Of a stretch of DNA of 64,000 nt, positions 37,002-44,141 are shown piece after piece (the first letter of the stretch is position 1; each line of letters opens with the position of its first letter). The stretch comes from Mogibacterium sp. (GTDB lineage Bacteria > Bacillota > Clostridia > Peptostreptococcales > Anaerovoracaceae). Where the stretch lies: NCBI GenBank assembly GCA_017404265.1, contig JAFRCS010000012.1, positions 21,031 through 85,030 on the forward strand, written 5' to 3'. Under the pieces are notes generated by a model. It saw nothing but the letters and a program-made list of their open reading frames with translations. It searched no databases and was not told where the DNA came from. The translations under genes and the position numbers were made by a program.

Positions 37002-37013
37002 TCCGGCTTTTTT
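36990..37013 (+). terminator. Intrinsic terminator overlapping the aconitase stop
   Basis: GCCGGA (36990-36995) pairs with TCCGGC (37002-37007), followed by TTTTTT. The TGA at 36999-37001 is in the loop. Confidence 0.75.
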
Positions 37014-37014
37014 A

Positions 37015-37061
37015 TTCATTTAAAGTTCATTTAAGAATCGGGGGCTATTATCTCGGTGTAA
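37015..37061 (+). promoter_or_regulatory. Lipoprotein promoter with 11-bp-spaced direct repeats
   Basis: TTCATTTAA at 37015-37023 and again at 37026-37034 (11-base period, one helix turn) lies where the -35 should be. TATTAT (37046-37051) is the -10. This is the layout of an OmpR/PhoP-type response-regulator-activated promoter. The 26-base segment 37036-37061 recurs at 43995-44020. Confidence 0.6.
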
Positions 37062-37087
37062 GATAAAACACAGGGGGGGTATCCGAA

Positions 37088-38530
37088 TTGAAACTTAGAA
37101 CAAAGACAATACTGGCGATGATATTGAGCGGAATGATGGCAGGCAGCCTCTGCGCCTGCGCGGAGCAGAACGCGGAAGAGGCAACTGCCTACCTGACCAA
37201 AGAAGACATCACGGTCAACGAGACTATCACGGATGACAGTGACGGCGGACATGCCATAGAAGTCAGCGGAGAGGAGGCTTCGTACTCCAACATAGGCGTC
37301 ACAAAGACGGGAGACGCCGACGGCGACGACGCGGATTTCTACGGTGAGAACTCGGCGGTCTTTGTGACGGAAAAAGGCACGCTGACCATAAGCGATTCGC
37401 TCATCGAGACGAACGGCAGACACGCCAACGCGGTTTTCTCATACGGTGAGGGGACTGTGGTCAACATCTCCAATTCTGTGATCGAGACTCAGGGTGACTG
37501 CTCGGGCGGTCTCATGACTACGGGCGGCGGCACGATGAACGCGGAGAACCTGACCATCAACACAGCAGGCAGATCATCGGCGGCAATAAGATCCGACCGC
37601 GGAGGCGGCACGGTTACGGTAACGAAGGGCTACTACAAGACCACGGGCATGGGCTCCCCGGTCATCTACTCCACGGCAGACATTACAGTAAATGACGCCT
37701 ACATGGAGTCGACTGCTTCGCAGGGAGTCGTCGTGGAGGGAAAGAATTCCGTGACGCTCAATAACGACACACTGGTTGCGGACAACAATACCAAGAACAG
37801 CGACAAGTCTGATTCATATCAGGCAGTAATGATCTATCAGTCGATGTCGGGCGACGCGGCCGAGGGCACATCGTCGTTCACCGCAAGCGGAGGCAGCATC
37901 ACCAACAAGAACGGTGACATCTTCTTTGTAAACAATACAGCGACCGAGATCAGCCTTTCCGGAGTCGAGATCACAAATGAGGACGCAGAGGGACTCTTCC
38001 TCAGAGCGCAGGCTGCAGGATGGGGCAATGAAGGTTCCAACGGCGGCAAGGTCAATATGACCGCGTCCGGCCAGACCATCAACGGCAGCATGCTTGTAGA
38101 CGATGTCTCGACGCTGAATCTTTATCTGAAGGACAGCTCGTCGTTCAACGGAGCTATCAACACGGACGGACAGAACGGAGACGTGTATGTCGAGATCGAA
38201 GACGGCAGCACATGGAAGCTGACAGCCGACTCATACGTTTCCGGACTCACAGTGAGCAAGGGATCCGCGATAGACCTTAACGGACATAAGCTCTATGTGG
38301 ACGGCAAGGAGTATACGGCGGGATCCGCTTCGACAGGCGAGGCGTTCGATATAAGTACGGGAAGCGGCACAGGTTCAGGCATGCCTGAAGGAACCCCACC
38401 GGATGGTAATGGAGGTCCGGGAGGAACACCGCCGGACGGAGAACCTCCTGAGAAACCGGATGGCAGCGGCGGCCCGGGAGGAACACCGCCAAGCGGGAAT
38501 CCGCCTGAAAAACCGGACGGCAATAACTAG
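37088..38530 (+). CDS. Surface lipoprotein with beta-helix repeats and Pro/Gly-rich tail
   Basis: This 480-residue secreted protein has a signal peptide (MKLRTKTILAMILSGMMAG) ending in a lipobox-like L-C-A-C, so Cys24 should be lipidated. Residues about 60-410 show imperfect repeats of short strands with Asn/Thr/Ser turns (such as TLTISDSLIETNG, VNISNSVIETQG, NLTINTAG), typical of a right-handed beta-helix of the pectate-lyase-like or adhesin kind. The last 70 residues are GGPGGTPPDG-type repeats that may span the wall. There are no catalytic motifs I can name. The start codon is a TTG or the ATG-like site at 37088 after GGGGGGG. It is probably under a two-component system, judging by the promoter. 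Confidence 0.7.
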   Translation: MKLRTKTILAMILSGMMAGSLCACAEQNAEEATAYLTKEDITVNETITDDSDGGHAIEVSGEEASYSNIGVTKTGDADGDDADFYGENSAVFVTEKGTLTISDSLIETNGRHANAVFSYGEGTVVNISNSVIETQGDCSGGLMTTGGGTMNAENLTINTAGRSSAAIRSDRGGGTVTVTKGYYKTTGMGSPVIYSTADITVNDAYMESTASQGVVVEGKNSVTLNNDTLVADNNTKNSDKSDSYQAVMIYQSMSGDAAEGTSSFTASGGSITNKNGDIFFVNNTATEISLSGVEITNEDAEGLFLRAQAAGWGNEGSNGGKVNMTASGQTINGSMLVDDVSTLNLYLKDSSSFNGAINTDGQNGDVYVEIEDGSTWKLTADSYVSGLTVSKGSAIDLNGHKLYVDGKEYTAGSASTGEAFDISTGSGTGSGMPEGTPPDGNGGPGGTPPDGEPPEKPDGSGGPGGTPPSGNPPEKPDGNN

Positions 38531-38540
38531 TCGGAAGAAG

Positions 38541-38565
38541 ACGGGCCAAAGAGGCCCGTTTTTTA
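38541..38565 (+). terminator. Intrinsic terminator after the lipoprotein
   Basis: ACGGGCC (38541-38547) pairs with GGCCCGT (38553-38559), followed by TTTTTT. Confidence 0.92.
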
Positions 38566-38608
38566 TTGCTTAAACATGACCGATTCCAGCTATTAAGGTC
38601 AAAATGAT

Positions 38609-38666
38609 AAATATTTTAATATTTTTGTCGTATATACTTGACATTTTGCTATTACGGGTATATTCT
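38609..38666 (+). promoter_or_regulatory. Promoter and upstream palindrome for the membrane protein/XRE pair
   Basis: TTGACA (38638-38643), a 17-base spacer and TATTCT (38661-38666). An AAATATT-TT-AATATTT inverted repeat at 38609-38624 lies just upstream and could be the binding site of the XRE protein encoded by the unit. Confidence 0.7.
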
Positions 38667-38714
38667 GCACTCGCAAGGGACGGAAAGGGACGCCGTCCGC
38701 AAAGGAGGAAAACC

Positions 38715-39257
38715 ATGAATAATGATTATGCAGCAGGACTCGCGGTAGGTATCATAGTCGCGATCTTAATTTTAGGGATAATCCGGAAGTTCAATAAGAA
38801 TAAAATGAAGGGCAACTTCGATGAGAGACAGGAGCTTGTCAGAGGAAGAGGCTATAAATACGCTTGCTTCACACTGCTTGGCCTGTTGACGTTCGATCTT
38901 CTCCTCGAGAGCTTCCGTGCTTTTGAAACACTCCCGGTCACAAGAGAACTTTTCCTGTTCTTCATTTTACTCGTGGGAATAATGGTATATGCGTTATACT
39001 GTGTAAAGAACGACTCATATTTTGGAGTCGGTATGGACACCAGGACATATCGCGCGGTCATGTGGATAGTCATAGTCTGCAATGCCATATCCGCTGTCTC
39101 GGGACTCATGAACGGCGGCGCGATGGTAGATGGCAAGCTCGCGTTCGGACCATGGTCAGCGCTGATCTTCGTCATCGCGTTCATTATATTAATGGTCGCG
39201 CTGAAGGTCAGGAGCAGCAACGATGATCCTGAAGAAACCGAAGAGGAAGAAGAATAG
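38715..39257 (+). CDS. Membrane protein co-encoded with an XRE regulator
   Basis: The product has 180 residues and five hydrophobic segments, a short cytoplasmic loop KMKGNFDERQELVRGRGYKYA after the first, and an acidic EETEEEEE tail. The start at 38715 has AAAGGAGG; a longer frame from 38604 runs through the promoter and is rejected. The DERQ-x-x-x-RG loop followed by paired helices is common in small membrane proteins that accompany XRE repressors in Bacillota, of unknown function. The regulator gene follows 27 bases later. Confidence 0.75.
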   Translation: MNNDYAAGLAVGIIVAILILGIIRKFNKNKMKGNFDERQELVRGRGYKYACFTLLGLLTFDLLLESFRAFETLPVTRELFLFFILLVGIMVYALYCVKNDSYFGVGMDTRTYRAVMWIVIVCNAISAVSGLMNGGAMVDGKLAFGPWSALIFVIAFIILMVALKVRSSNDDPEETEEEEE

Positions 39258-39284
39258 TCGAAGCGCGCAGACAGGAGGACGCAT

Positions 39285-39479
39285 ATGAAAAACCTTAAGA
39301 TGAAATCAGCGCGCGTCGCCAGGGATCTGTCACAGCAGCAGCTGGCCGATCTCATCGGTGTCTCCAGGCAGACAATAAGCGCGATAGAAAAAGGCGACTA
39401 CAACCCCACTATCAACCTGTGCATAGCGATATGCCGTGAGCTCGGCAAAACTCTTGATGAGCTCTTTTGGGAAGATTAA
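39285..39479 (+). CDS. XRE family transcriptional regulator, minimal HTH
   Basis: This 64-residue protein is just the Cro/CI-type helix-turn-helix: ARDLSQQQLADLIGVSRQTISAIEKGDYNPTINLCIAICRELGKTLDELFW. The recognition helix is around residues 27-36. AGGAGG precedes the ATG. It probably controls the unit it belongs to, together with the upstream membrane protein. A degraded copy of part of this gene seems to lie at 55115-55161. Confidence 0.93.
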   Translation: MKNLKMKSARVARDLSQQQLADLIGVSRQTISAIEKGDYNPTINLCIAICRELGKTLDELFWED

Positions 39480-39528
39480 AATAAGTCTGTGGCCGGCATG
39501 GCCATGAGATATAAGCAGGAGCCATGGG

Positions 39529-40701
39529 ATGGATAAAGAGATAAGAAAACAGATAGATCAGGCGGTGGAGCAGTTCCGCGAGATGCTGGCTGAACAGTAT
39601 GTGAGAAACGAACGGATGGCTGCCGGTGAGGAAGCCGGCGCTGCTGCCGGAAAGATGAAGACGATCATCGGACTCGCGCCGGGAGACGGCATCGGTCCTG
39701 TCATTATGGATGAGACAAAGGACGTGCTTGAAAAGCTGCTCGCGGATGAGATAGCGGAAGGCAAGGTGGAGCTGCGTGAGATCACGGGCTTTACGCTCGA
39801 GGAGAGACTCGCGGCAGGCGAGACCGTGCCGGAGAATGTGCTTGCTCAGATGGAAGCCTGTGATGTGATACTCAAAGGACCTACCACCACGCCTAACGCG
39901 GCGATGGGCGGCAAGAATCTGGAGAGTGCCAATGTGTTCCTTCGCAAGAAGTTCGACCTCTTCGCGAATGTAAGGCCGGTAAAGCTGCCTGCTGAGGGCA
40001 TCGACTGGACATTCTACAGAGAGAATACGGAAGGCGAGTACGCGCTTGGAAGCCGCGGCATAAGGCTCGGAAGCGGAGCCGGTGAAGGCCTCTCCGTCGA
40101 CTTCAAGGTAACGACCTCAGAGGGAACACGCAGGATAGCGAAGGCCGCGTTCGACTTTGCACGCGCAAACGGAAAGAAGCGCGTATCGATAGTCACCAAG
40201 GCTAATATAATGAAGAAGACCGATGGCGATTTCCAGAGCATCTGCCTCGATGTTGCAAAGGACTATCCTGAGATAGAGACTGACACATGGTTCGTGGACA
40301 TCATGGCCGCCAACCTGGTGAACAAGGATATAAGGAGCAGCTTCGAAGTTTTTGTTCTGCCGAATCTCTACGGAGATATCATCACGGATGAGGCGGCGCA
40401 GATACAGGGCGGAGTCGGTACGGCCGGATCGGCAAATATTGGAACAGGCATGGCGATGTTTGAGGCCATACACGGAAGCGCTCTGCGCATGGTCGCCGAC
40501 GGTATAGCGCATCTGGCTAATCCGGCAAGTCTCATGACAGCTGCCGTGATGATGCTGCGTCATATCGGACTGGCGGATAAGGCTGCGGTGCTTGAGGCTG
40601 CCGTCAAAAAGGCGGATGAGATGCTTGGGGCAGAGATGACCGGATTCCAGGGAGGAAAGACCTGCAGGGAGTTTGCGGATATCGTCAGAAGCAATATCTA
40701 A
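39529..40701 (+). CDS. Isocitrate dehydrogenase (isocitrate/isopropylmalate dehydrogenase family)
   Basis: This 390-residue oxidative decarboxylase has the family signature NLYGDIITDEAAQIQGGVGTAGSANIG. It also has IGLAPGDGIGP and the substrate-loop segment FYRENTEGEYALGSRG, closer to IDH than to LeuB. An N-terminal extension of about 42 residues precedes the core. With the citrate synthase candidate and aconitase 2.5 kb upstream, it should complete the route to 2-oxoglutarate; cofactor choice (NAD or NADP) is not decided by eye. AGGAG lies 7 bases before the ATG. It is separated from the aconitase by the lipoprotein and XRE units. Confidence 0.88.
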   Translation: MDKEIRKQIDQAVEQFREMLAEQYVRNERMAAGEEAGAAAGKMKTIIGLAPGDGIGPVIMDETKDVLEKLLADEIAEGKVELREITGFTLEERLAAGETVPENVLAQMEACDVILKGPTTTPNAAMGGKNLESANVFLRKKFDLFANVRPVKLPAEGIDWTFYRENTEGEYALGSRGIRLGSGAGEGLSVDFKVTTSEGTRRIAKAAFDFARANGKKRVSIVTKANIMKKTDGDFQSICLDVAKDYPEIETDTWFVDIMAANLVNKDIRSSFEVFVLPNLYGDIITDEAAQIQGGVGTAGSANIGTGMAMFEAIHGSALRMVADGIAHLANPASLMTAAVMMLRHIGLADKAAVLEAAVKKADEMLGAEMTGFQGGKTCREFADIVRSNI

Positions 40702-40711
40702 AAGGAAGAAA

Positions 40712-42385
40712 ATGGAACTTACTGAAAAGGACTCGGCCGGCGCGGGCAGACGCCGGCAAAAGAGTTACAAATACAGACTGATACTTGAAGGGGCCCTGAT
40801 AGGACTTATAACAGGGGCCCTTATTTCTGTGTTCAGGCTCATGCTTACGGGAGCCGACGCGCTCAGAGACCGCATGGTGGAGTTAGCAGGCTCCGGGCTG
40901 GGACCTGCGCTCATAATAGCCCTTATACTTATAGCGGTCACGGCAGCCATCACGGTACTACTGGTGACAGAACCGGATATAGCCGGATCGGGCATTCCTC
41001 AAGTGGAGGGCGAGCTCCGCGGGCAAAAGGATATGAACTGGTGGAAGGTGATCGCAGCAAAAATGGCGGGGTGCGCCCTCGCCATTGGAGGCGGGCTTGC
41101 GCTTGGGCGCGAGGGCCCGAGCATACAGATAGGCGCCATGGTCGGCAAGGGATTTGCGCGGGCCCGGCGTACCCCGCTCACGGAAGAGCGGCTGCTCCTC
41201 ACCTGCGGAGCCGGAGCAGGACTTTCGGCAGCCTTTGGAGCGCCTTTGGCAGGAGCTATATTCAGCCTTGAAGAACTGCACCGCAATTTCTCGGCAGAGG
41301 TGCTGCTGACCACCATGGCAGCAGCCGCGGCAAGTGATTTTGTTACGGCCAATATACTGGGACTTACCCCTGTGTTTGGCTTTGAAGTGGAGCACGGACT
41401 GCCGCTGAAGTATTACTGGGCAGTCATCCTTCTGGGACTCATACTGGGTGTATTCGGTGCTGTATATAACAGGACCATCGACTTTATGCAGAATATATCC
41501 GAAAAGGCCGGCAAGGTATTCGCGGACTTTGTGTGCGGTATAGCCGGAAAGAACGCGGCGCTCATAAAGGACGGACTCCATCCGACAGTCTTCGCGGCAA
41601 GGGCTGCGGCATTCGGCAGAGTGCTTTGCATGATGGCGCTTGCGTACGTCATGTATTTCATATATCCGGAAGTGCTGGGAAGCGGTAGCGGACTGGTAGG
41701 ACAAATCAGCCGCGGCGAGTACGCCTTGGGGGCTATCGCCCTGCTGCTTCTGGTCAAGTTCGTATTCTCGACAGCCAGCTTCGGATCGGGTTCACCGGGA
41801 GGCATATTCCTGCCGCTTCTGGTACTTGGCGCGCTCACCGGAGGCCTCTTTTCAAGACTCCTCGGCCTCGCGGGCGTCGACCAGACCTATATAACCGGCT
41901 TCGTGGTCGTCGCCATGGCCGGATACTTCGCAGCCATAGTTCGCGCGCCAGTCACAGGTGTCGTTCTCATCACCGAAATGACCGGCGATTTCACGACGCT
42001 GTTACCGCTCGTGCTGACCGCACTGGTTGCCTATCTGACAGCGGAAGCTCTCGGAGTCAAGCCTATTTACACGCAGCTCCTCGAGCGCAGCATGGGCAGG
42101 CCTTCAGCCAGCCGAAGCGCGCTCCTCCGTGACAGAAAGACTGTCATCGATACCGAGGTCCACATCGGATCGCGCATGGACGGCGGCCATGTGGCTGACT
42201 TCGGCCTGCCTTTGGGCACACTGATCGTATCCGTGACCCGCGGAGGCATAGAGATAATCCCGGACGGCAACACAATACTCCGCGGCGGCGACGAGCTAGA
42301 GATACTCACAAGAGAAAACGACATAGCGGATGTCGAATCCATAGTCGATGAATCCTGTCATATCGTGGAAGCAGGCGGCCGTTAA
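40712..42385 (+). CDS. ClC family chloride channel or H+/Cl- exchanger with TrkA-C domain
   Basis: This 557-residue membrane protein has the ClC selectivity motifs GSGIPQVEG, GREGPSIQIG with the gating Glu134, and GSGSPGGIFLPLL. A C-terminal RCK/TrkA-C-like domain (about 480-557, GTLIVSVTRGGIEIIPDGNTILRGGDELEILT) suggests ligand control. The gating glutamate points to an exchanger. AAGGAAG precedes the ATG at 40712, 10 bases after the IDH stop; a longer frame into IDH is rejected. Confidence 0.95.
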   Translation: MELTEKDSAGAGRRRQKSYKYRLILEGALIGLITGALISVFRLMLTGADALRDRMVELAGSGLGPALIIALILIAVTAAITVLLVTEPDIAGSGIPQVEGELRGQKDMNWWKVIAAKMAGCALAIGGGLALGREGPSIQIGAMVGKGFARARRTPLTEERLLLTCGAGAGLSAAFGAPLAGAIFSLEELHRNFSAEVLLTTMAAAAASDFVTANILGLTPVFGFEVEHGLPLKYYWAVILLGLILGVFGAVYNRTIDFMQNISEKAGKVFADFVCGIAGKNAALIKDGLHPTVFAARAAAFGRVLCMMALAYVMYFIYPEVLGSGSGLVGQISRGEYALGAIALLLLVKFVFSTASFGSGSPGGIFLPLLVLGALTGGLFSRLLGLAGVDQTYITGFVVVAMAGYFAAIVRAPVTGVVLITEMTGDFTTLLPLVLTALVAYLTAEALGVKPIYTQLLERSMGRPSASRSALLRDRKTVIDTEVHIGSRMDGGHVADFGLPLGTLIVSVTRGGIEIIPDGNTILRGGDELEILTRENDIADVESIVDESCHIVEAGGR

Positions 42386-42386
42386 G

Positions 42387-42395
42387 TGATATAAT
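42387..42395 (+). promoter_or_regulatory. Extended -10 promoter of the AEC transporter
   Basis: TGA followed by TATAAT (42390-42395), overlapping the end of the ClC gene. Only 7 bases separate it from an ATG without a Shine-Dalgarno. Confidence 0.5.
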
Positions 42396-42402
42396 ACCTA
42401 AC

Positions 42403-43344
42403 ATGCTTCAGAACTTTATCATTTGCGTAAACGCCGTCATACCGTCGGCCATATATCTCCTCATCGGCATCCTTCTGAAGACTGCCGGTGTGGTAAGCGA
42501 TGAAGACGTAAAGAAGTTCACCCGTGTGGTCTTCGTTACGCTTTATCCTTTTATTATGTTTGACAATCTCTACGGCAAGAACATAGGAGAAAACTTCGAT
42601 CTGCTTCTTGTTGTATACAGTGTTTTATTTACCTGCCTGCAGATAGCCGTCACATGGTTTGCCGTCAGCCGGCTCGTAAAGGAAGATAGAAACAAGGGAA
42701 CGATGATACAGTCGGCGTTCCGCAGCAACATAATACTCATGGGGCTTCCGGTAGGCATCAATCTGTTTGGCAAAGGCAACGTCACTCAGGTGGCCCTGGT
42801 GATCTTATTCGTAGTGCCGATCTACAACGTCATGTCAGTAGTGGTGCTGGAGAGATTCAGAGGGGGCAAGGCAGACCTTGTCCGAACCACAAAGAACGTG
42901 CTTAAGAACCCTATAATCCTGGGTGCCATCGCGGCGGGAGTCGTGATGCTGATAGGCATAAAACTGCCGGTGCCTATAGAGCAGACTGTGAGCACATTGT
43001 CGGACTGCACGGCACCGATCGCTATGATACTCCTGGGAGCGGCGCTCAACCTAAAGGGCTTCAGCAGCGACAGAAAGAAGATCGCGTTCTGCGTCGCGTC
43101 TAAGATCATGATATGGCCTGCCCTCGGGATCGCCGGAGCCGTCTGGCTGGGGATGAGAGATGTAGCACTCATAGCGGTGCTTCTGATGCTGGCTACACCG
43201 ACCGCGCTCGCGTCATACGCGATGGCCGAGTCGATGGGAGGCAACGGGAGACTTGCAGGAGAGACCGTGGTCATATCCACCATCGGAGCGTGCTTTACAA
43301 TGCCGGTATGGCTCTTCATACTGAAGACAGCAGGCATGTTTTAA
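42403..43344 (+). CDS. AEC family (auxin efflux carrier-like) transporter
   Basis: This 313-residue protein has about ten hydrophobic segments in two halves. It opens with VIPSAIYLLIGILLKTAGVVSDEDVKKF, typical of bacterial AEC proteins, which move organic acids such as malate. ILMGLPVGINLFGKGN and the ILLGAALNLK segment support the family. No ribosome site is visible before the ATG, whereas a -10 box lies 7 bases upstream. mntP starts 24 bases after its stop. Confidence 0.88.
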   Translation: MLQNFIICVNAVIPSAIYLLIGILLKTAGVVSDEDVKKFTRVVFVTLYPFIMFDNLYGKNIGENFDLLLVVYSVLFTCLQIAVTWFAVSRLVKEDRNKGTMIQSAFRSNIILMGLPVGINLFGKGNVTQVALVILFVVPIYNVMSVVVLERFRGGKADLVRTTKNVLKNPIILGAIAAGVVMLIGIKLPVPIEQTVSTLSDCTAPIAMILLGAALNLKGFSSDRKKIAFCVASKIMIWPALGIAGAVWLGMRDVALIAVLLMLATPTALASYAMAESMGGNGRLAGETVVISTIGACFTMPVWLFILKTAGMF

Positions 43345-43367
43345 AGAAGTATATAAAGAGGGATAAA

Positions 43368-43955
43368 TTGAGTCTGGAACTTGTCATCACCAGCGTATTG
43401 CTGGGTGTCGGTCTCGCCATGGACGCGTTCAGCGTATCGCTCGCCAACGGCCTGGCCGATAAGAACATGAAAATAGGAAGGATGCTGATCATCGCCGGCA
43501 CATTCGCGGGATTTCAGTTCGCGATGCCGATGATAGGCTGGGTCTTTGTCCACACCGCTGAGAGCAAACTTGAATGGTTCAGCGGCTTGGTTCCGTGGAT
43601 AGCTCTTCTGCTGCTCCTGTATATAGGAGGCAAGATGCTGAAAGAAGGCATCGAGGAGAACCGGAACCCACAGAGCGGCGGGCAGGAACAGGTCGGAACG
43701 GGAGATCTCATCATGCAGGGCATCGCCACATCGATAGACGCCCTCTCGGTCGGATTCACCATCGCGGCGTACAGCCTGCTGCAGGCCGTTTCCGCCTCGC
43801 TCATCATCGGAGTGGTGACACTGTTCATCTGTCTGGCAGGCCTCAGGATAGGCCAAAAGCTCGGTACTGTATTCGCCGGCAAGGCTTCGATCCTGGGCGG
43901 AATCATCCTGATCGGCATAGGTCTGGAGATCTGGATAAGGGGCGTATTCTTTTAA
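43368..43955 (+). CDS. mntP: Manganese efflux pump MntP family protein
   Basis: This six-helix pump of 195 residues exports excess Mn2+. The two family repeats are visible: VGLAMDAFSVSLANG in helix 1 and ATSIDALSVGFTIAAY in helix 4, with the paired Asp residues. The start is TTG at 43368 with GAGGGA 5 bases upstream; no ATG is available in the right place. Unlike many mntP genes, it has no yybP-ykoY leader here, although such an element is present upstream of the Na/Pi transporter at 8503. Confidence 0.93.
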   Translation: MSLELVITSVLLGVGLAMDAFSVSLANGLADKNMKIGRMLIIAGTFAGFQFAMPMIGWVFVHTAESKLEWFSGLVPWIALLLLLYIGGKMLKEGIEENRNPQSGGQEQVGTGDLIMQGIATSIDALSVGFTIAAYSLLQAVSASLIIGVVTLFICLAGLRIGQKLGTVFAGKASILGGIILIGIGLEIWIRGVFF

Positions 43956-43994
43956 TCTACAGATATCATTCTCATAAACATCACCATTTCGACA

Positions 43995-44020
43995 TAATCG
44001 GGGACTATTATATGGGTGTA
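43995..44020 (+). promoter_or_regulatory. Second copy of the 26-bp promoter-like element
   Basis: It shares 23 of 26 bases with 37036-37061 (AATCGGGG, CTATTAT and GGTGTAA blocks in the same spacing). It lies in the gene-free stretch after mntP. The next transcription end is the hairpin at 44081-44109, so any transcript would be about 100 nt and could be a small RNA. Confidence 0.45.
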
Positions 44021-44080
44021 AAGAGAAAAACTCTGAAACCTCCATATAACATTTCCATATAATACCTAAGACAAAACGAC

Positions 44081-44113
44081 AAAAGCGGTGGCACCAGGTC
44101 ACCGCTTTTGTGT
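44081..44113. terminator. Bidirectional intrinsic terminator
   Basis: AAAAGCGGTG (44081-44090) pairs with CACCGCTTTT (44100-44109). A-rich and T-rich flanks serve both directions, between mntP and the convergent ABC gene. Confidence 0.85.
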
Positions 44114-44141
44114 TGGTTTTCTATTCTTTTAAAAGACTGCC

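Noticed and set aside
38604..38714. 37-codon N-terminal extension of the membrane protein gene
   Set aside because: It overlaps the TTGACA/TATTCT promoter, and the internal ATG at 38715 has a perfect ribosome site.
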